A stretch of 8,943 nucleotides of DNA. Origin: Chitinophagaceae bacterium (lineage in GTDB: Bacteria; Bacteroidota; Bacteroidia; Chitinophagales; Chitinophagaceae). The stretch spans positions 1 to 8,943 of the forward strand of contig JANYEU010000182.1 in assembly GCA_025362915.1 (NCBI GenBank), given 5' to 3'. A program made the position numbers and the translations under genes. Below are positions 6,060-8,943 of the stretch, piece after piece; the stretch's first letter is position 1, and the number at the start of each line of letters is the position of its first letter. Below the pieces are notes generated by a model, which made no database searches, had not been told where the DNA came from, and saw only the letters and a list, made by a program, of their open reading frames with translations.

Positions 6060-6776
6060 ATGAAAATAGCATTGATAGGATATGGAAAAATGGGAAAGGC
6101 AATAGAAGAAATTGCAGTAGCCAAAGGGCATGAAATATTATTGAAACTAGATATATCCAACCCAGAAGATTTTACTACAGAGAACTTAGCCAAGTGTGAC
6201 GTAGCTATTGAGTTTACAAGTCCACATAGTGCTGTTGAAAATTTAAAGAAGTGTTTTGCAGCAGGCCTTCCTGTTGTTTGCGGTAGTACAGGGTGGCTAT
6301 CTAAATGGGAAGAAATTGTTAATGACTGCACTACAAAGAATGCGTCGATGGTTTATGCAAGTAACTATAGTATTGGTGTAAACCTATTCTTTGAATTGAA
6401 TACTTACCTAGCCAAACTAATGAGTAAACACACCGATTACGATGTGATTCTGGATGAAATACACCACACCCAAAAGAGAGATGCGCCAAGTGGTACCGCT
6501 ATTACCTTGGCAGAACAAGTGCTAGCCAACATTACTCGAAAGAAACAATGGGTAAACCACCTGAGCGACAATACAGACGAACTGGAAATAATCAGCGAAA
6601 GGATTGATCCGGCTCCGGGAACCCATAAGATAAAGTACCACTCCCCTATTGATGATATAGAGATAATCCATACTGCACATAACCGTCAAGGCTTTGCTGG
6701 TGGAGCCGTACTTGCTGCGGAATTTATTCTCGGTAAGAAAGGCATTTACAATATGAAACAGGTATTGGGGCTTTAA
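6060..6776 (+). CDS. dapB: 4-hydroxy-tetrahydrodipicolinate reductase DapB
   Basis: DapB catalyses the NAD(P)H-dependent reduction step giving tetrahydrodipicolinate on the way to meso-diaminopimelate and lysine, in the cytoplasm. The nucleotide-binding GYGKMGKAI is at 7-15. GSTGW is at 75-79 and SNYSIGVN at 101-108. The catalytic/substrate region EIHHTQKRDAPSGTA (133-147) contains the His-His pair 135-136, Lys139 and the DAPSGTA anion-binding loop. HTAHNRQGFAGGAVLAAEF closes the protein. At 238 residues it is shorter than the about 270-residue enterobacterial enzyme, as is common in Bacteroidota. It is the last gene of the parB run, 5 nt after the DUF5683 stop. In related genomes a signal peptidase gene (lepB) commonly follows; here a convergent nuclease gene follows instead. 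Confidence 0.95.
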   Translation: MKIALIGYGKMGKAIEEIAVAKGHEILLKLDISNPEDFTTENLAKCDVAIEFTSPHSAVENLKKCFAAGLPVVCGSTGWLSKWEEIVNDCTTKNASMVYASNYSIGVNLFFELNTYLAKLMSKHTDYDVILDEIHHTQKRDAPSGTAITLAEQVLANITRKKQWVNHLSDNTDELEIISERIDPAPGTHKIKYHSPIDDIEIIHTAHNRQGFAGGAVLAAEFILGKKGIYNMKQVLGL

Positions 6777-6959
6777 AGAGCTGTTCATTTAGATTGAAAT
6801 ATACTATGATTTCAGGGTGATGATCAGGTAGCTTAGTGTATTAACTACATGGTGCAACTAAACATTGCAGCATGTGCAACTGATATTGGCGTAATTTGAC
6901 TTTTAAATTGGGAAATAGTATCCAGCCTATCAATTACTGATAAAAAATAGGGGAATGGG

Positions 6960-7760
6960 TTACCCAAATATTTCGTTGAGTAATCCTGCCAACCTAATGC
7001 CTCCCTTCAATAGTTGCTCATTTAGCGAAGCAATATGGTCATAGCTGTAGCGGTAACTAAGTTTTTGATCGGGTTGTTTTATCTCTGCATAAACACTATT
7101 GGCCAGTTGGTAAGATTGAAATATCCATGTAGTCAACGGTTGACCTTGCCATGTTTTTTGTTGGTTAGGTGTAGCATGATCTATGGCTGCGGTATATTCT
7201 GTATAACTCAGTTGTTGGTTGTCTATCATCTTGTCGTCCCAAACAGCATGGAGATTTGTCGGTTGGTTAAACCAAGATACTTTTATCGAGTTGCCGCCCT
7301 TGTCTTCCGCATGTCCGGTATGTAATGGTTGGTGTATGTCGCCTACAATATGAATCAACAAACGTAGATACATCAATTGTTTTTCTTTGCTGAGGCTTTT
7401 ATTCTTTAGCTGCGCAATAATAAAATTTAGTTTAACATAAACATCGGTAGCCGTGTCTGTCTTTAGCTTACTAGCCATAGAAGTGGCTGTTAAAGTAGTA
7501 TCATCAAAGTCAATATAATGCCAGCTATTGAGGTATTTAAAGCTGGTATCCGATTTTACAAAGTCAGCCCAATTACTTGCCAGCGCCATAGATTCATCAC
7601 CCAAAATATTTTTAACAGCCAGTTTGGTCTTGGGCGATAAATGATGTGAGGCCACTTCGCCCACTATCCGATGGCCGAGCGTTCCCCATGCCATTGAGGC
7701 AAACGGTAGACTTAGAAATGCTCCGATAATTATAAACTGTTGTATGCTTTTATTTGCCAT
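6960..7760 (-). CDS. Secreted S1/P1-type zinc nuclease
   Basis: The 266-residue precursor has a signal peptide at residues 1-24 (MANKSIQQF...ASMA). Cleavage before Trp25 exposes the N-terminal Trp that binds zinc in this family. All nine expected zinc ligands are visible: Trp25, His30 (WGTLGH), Asp66 (NWAD), His81 (WHY), His137, Asp141 and His147 (HIVGDIHQPLH), and His171 and Asp175 (HAVWDD). The family cleaves single-stranded DNA and RNA and 3'-phosphates; here it is probably exported or periplasmic and used for nucleic-acid scavenging. The frame can be extended to a TTG at 7778, but that codon lies inside the promoter -7 box, so the ATG at 7760 is the start. It is convergent with dapB and divergent from the Uma2 gene, and the 183 nt between it and dapB hold nothing recognisable. 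Confidence 0.92.
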   Translation of the reverse strand: MANKSIQQFIIIGAFLSLPFASMAWGTLGHRIVGEVASHHLSPKTKLAVKNILGDESMALASNWADFVKSDTSFKYLNSWHYIDFDDTTLTATSMASKLKTDTATDVYVKLNFIIAQLKNKSLSKEKQLMYLRLLIHIVGDIHQPLHTGHAEDKGGNSIKVSWFNQPTNLHAVWDDKMIDNQQLSYTEYTAAIDHATPNQQKTWQGQPLTTWIFQSYQLANSVYAEIKQPDQKLSYRYSYDHIASLNEQLLKGGIRLAGLLNEIFG

Positions 7761-7775
7761 AATGTTGTTTTGCCA

Positions 7776-7783
7776 CAAACATA
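7776..7783 (-). promoter_or_regulatory. Candidate -7 box for the S1/P1 nuclease gene
   Basis: On the minus strand this reads TATGTTTG, a full match to TAnnTTTG, ending 15 nt before the ATG at 7760. No good TTTG is seen at the -33 position (the sequence there is A-rich). The short leader fits a Bacteroidota promoter. Confidence 0.4.
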
Positions 7784-7883
7784 CTGTAAATCATAAGACG
7801 TTTTTTAATCTTTAAGGGGTATGAAAATATTTAGCTTAGGAACATACCATACAAAAACTGCTAACTTTACCCCAAAGAAAGAA

Positions 7884-8471
7884 ATGATTACAAACATCGA
7901 TCAACTGGATTTTACGAAACAATACAGTTATGCCGACTACCTTACCTGGCATTTTGAAGAACGGGTAGAATTGATAAGGGGTTGGATAAGCAGGATGAGT
8001 CCTGCGCCATTGGTTGTGCACCAAAGAATTTTAGGAAAGATTTCGCTTTATATAGGAGGATATTTATTGGATAAAAGGTGCGAGTTGTTCATTGCACCTT
8101 TCGATGTACGCCTTACCAACAAACGCAAATCGGTTTCCAACAAAGCCATTGTTTCTGTAGTGCAGCCCGACCTTTCCATTATCTGCGATCCAGACAAGCT
8201 TGACGAAAAAGGATGCATTGGTGCACCCGACTGGATAATAGAAATACTAAGCCCCGGCAATACCAGAAAGGAAATGAGAGAAAAGTTCTCGTTATATGAA
8301 GAAAACGGGGTGAGGGAATATTGGATCGTGGATCCTGTACACCTCATGGTGCAGGTATTTGATTTAGTTAATGATAAGTTTGCTTGGCGTGGTAACTATG
8401 TAAAGGAAGATTTGATTCCTGTAGGGATATTTGAAGATTTTACAATTGATACAAATCCATTATTCGATTAA
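7884..8471 (+). CDS. Uma2 family (DUF820) putative restriction-like nuclease fold protein
   Basis: With this start the protein has 195 residues. Family landmarks in order: VELIRGW (28-34), RMSPAPLVVHQ (37-47), APFDVRL (71-77), VVQPDLSIIC (92-101, Asp96), GAPDWIIEILSPGN (113-126, Glu120) and KFSLYEENGVREYWIVDP (134-151). Asp96, Glu120 and Lys134 fit a PD-(D/E)XK-like site. Activity is unproven for most members, which occur in expanded sets in cyanobacteria and other phyla. The frame is open from an ATG at 7821, but the downstream gene copy begins with the same MITNI at 8504, and a promoter-like TAACTTTA sits at 7862-7869 inside the extra stretch. Both favour the ATG at 7884. It is a single gene, divergent from the nuclease. 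Confidence 0.85.
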   Translation: MITNIDQLDFTKQYSYADYLTWHFEERVELIRGWISRMSPAPLVVHQRILGKISLYIGGYLLDKRCELFIAPFDVRLTNKRKSVSNKAIVSVVQPDLSIICDPDKLDEKGCIGAPDWIIEILSPGNTRKEMREKFSLYEENGVREYWIVDPVHLMVQVFDLVNDKFAWRGNYVKEDLIPVGIFEDFTIDTNPLFD

Positions 8472-8503
8472 AGTAAAAGATATTTACCATTAATTTTTGC
8501 GTT

Positions 8504-8572
8504 ATGATTACAAACATCGAACAACTAAACTTTGGCGAAAAATACACTTATGGTGATTGCCCATTGCTATAA
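8504..8572 (+). pseudogene. Truncated duplicate of the Uma2 gene 5' end
   Basis: ATG at 8504 opens 22 codons, MITNIEQLNFGEKYTYGDCPLL, then a stop. The first 18 residues parallel MITNIDQLDFTKQYSYAD of the intact gene just upstream, and the first 17 bases are identical. After that all similarity ends. The rest of the domain is absent from 8573-8706, so this is a remnant of a tandem paralogue rather than a working gene. A promoter-like TAATTTTTGCG precedes the ATG by a few bases. Confidence 0.7.
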
Positions 8573-8681
8573 TACAATTCTAATGAGTAGCATAAATAGT
8601 CCTAAATAATTAATTTGTTTAGAGGTCTTTAGGCATTTTATGTTTCTATATTATGCTAATTTAATAGATTCGCACCGTCTC

Positions 8682-8697
8682 CTTTTTACATAAAAAG
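8682..8697. repeat. Short AT-rich hairpin before the glycosyltransferase gene
   Basis: CTTTTTA (8682-8688) pairs with TAAAAAG (8691-8697) around a CA, ending 9 nt before the ATG at 8707. It lies where a ribosome site would be. A weak T-run on the plus strand is inside the stem rather than after it, so it is a poor terminator. It may affect translation of the next gene or be chance in AT-rich DNA. Confidence 0.3.
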
Positions 8698-8706
8698 TAA
8701 TGATTA

Positions 8707-8943
8707 ATGAAAATTTCGGGGTTTACCATTATAAAAAATGCGATAATAAATGGCTACCCAATAGTAGAGGCAATAACTTCCATACTTCCTGTTGTTGATG
8801 AAATGATAGTACTGATAGGCGATTGCGATGATGATACAACTGGACTGATAGAAGGAATAGGAGACACTAAAATAAAAATACATCATTCGGTATGGGATAA
8901 AAACCTACGAAAAGGGGGAACAGTGTTGGCTGTGGAAACAGAC
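8707..8943 (+). CDS. GT2-like glycosyltransferase, N-terminal part (runs off window edge)
   Basis: Seventy-nine codons are present before the window ends, all open. The start MKISGFTIIKNAIINGYPIVEAI and the following SILPVVDEMIVLIGDCDDDTTGLIEGI are the nucleotide-sugar-binding half of a GT-A fold family 2 enzyme. The acidic run DCDDD follows the third strand. WDKNLRKGGTVLAVETD matches a subgroup common in Bacteroidota. Such enzymes transfer a sugar from a nucleotide sugar to a surface glycan, but the actual substrate cannot be read from this part. A competing ATG at 8700 is in another frame and soon hits a stop. It has no visible link to the Uma2 gene upstream. Confidence 0.8.
   Translation, partial: MKISGFTIIKNAIINGYPIVEAITSILPVVDEMIVLIGDCDDDTTGLIEGIGDTKIKIHHSVWDKNLRKGGTVLAVETD

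Noticed and set aside
6953..6966. Possible terminator of the nuclease gene (TGGGT/ACCCA followed by ATTTTTTATC on the minus strand)
   Set aside because: The stem is only 5 bp with a single-base loop, overlaps the stop codon, and is 9 nt away from the T-run.

Overview
The window looks like chromosomal DNA from a Bacteroidota bacterium, most likely of the Chitinophagales/Sphingobacteriales type. The evidence is the gene order parA - parB - DUF5683 protein - dapB, which is typical of that phylum, the moderately AT-rich DNA with weak Shine-Dalgarno signals, and promoter boxes of the Bacteroidota type (TTTG about 20 nt upstream of TAnnTTTG). The assignment below phylum is an inference.

Layout. 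Positions 1-1310 form an accessory, repeat-rich segment. It holds the start of a possible leftward gene at the edge, three related hairpin elements (A at 176-289, C at 914-1001, B at 1111-1245), an unrelated perfect 16-bp palindrome, and one small membrane protein resembling DUF3592. The 3' end of that gene is made of element C. Positions 1310-2839 (minus strand) encode a polytopic GT-C-like membrane glycosyltransferase. A gene-poor stretch of about 590 bases follows, with a CGCAAAG-type repeat and partly duplicated sequence in front of parA. Positions 3428-6776 are the conserved core: parA, a 227-nt insert, then parB, DUF5683 and dapB packed with gaps of 9 and 5 nt. A convergent S1/P1-type secreted nuclease follows on the minus strand. 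Divergent from it is a Uma2-family protein, followed by a truncated copy of the same gene's 5' end, and a GT2-like glycosyltransferase runs off the right edge.

How the genes work together: ParA/ParB form the chromosome-partition pair, DapB makes tetrahydrodipicolinate for lysine and peptidoglycan, and the DUF5683 membrane protein habitually accompanies them. The other genes (two glycosyltransferases, a nuclease, Uma2, DUF3592) look like independent accessory units. No rRNA, tRNA, CRISPR array, transposase or recognisable parS site was seen.

The most interesting part is the family of non-autonomous hairpin elements at the left. They keep a TTCTT/AAGAA loop while the stem changes, carry a promoter-like core, and have replaced the C-terminus of a gene.
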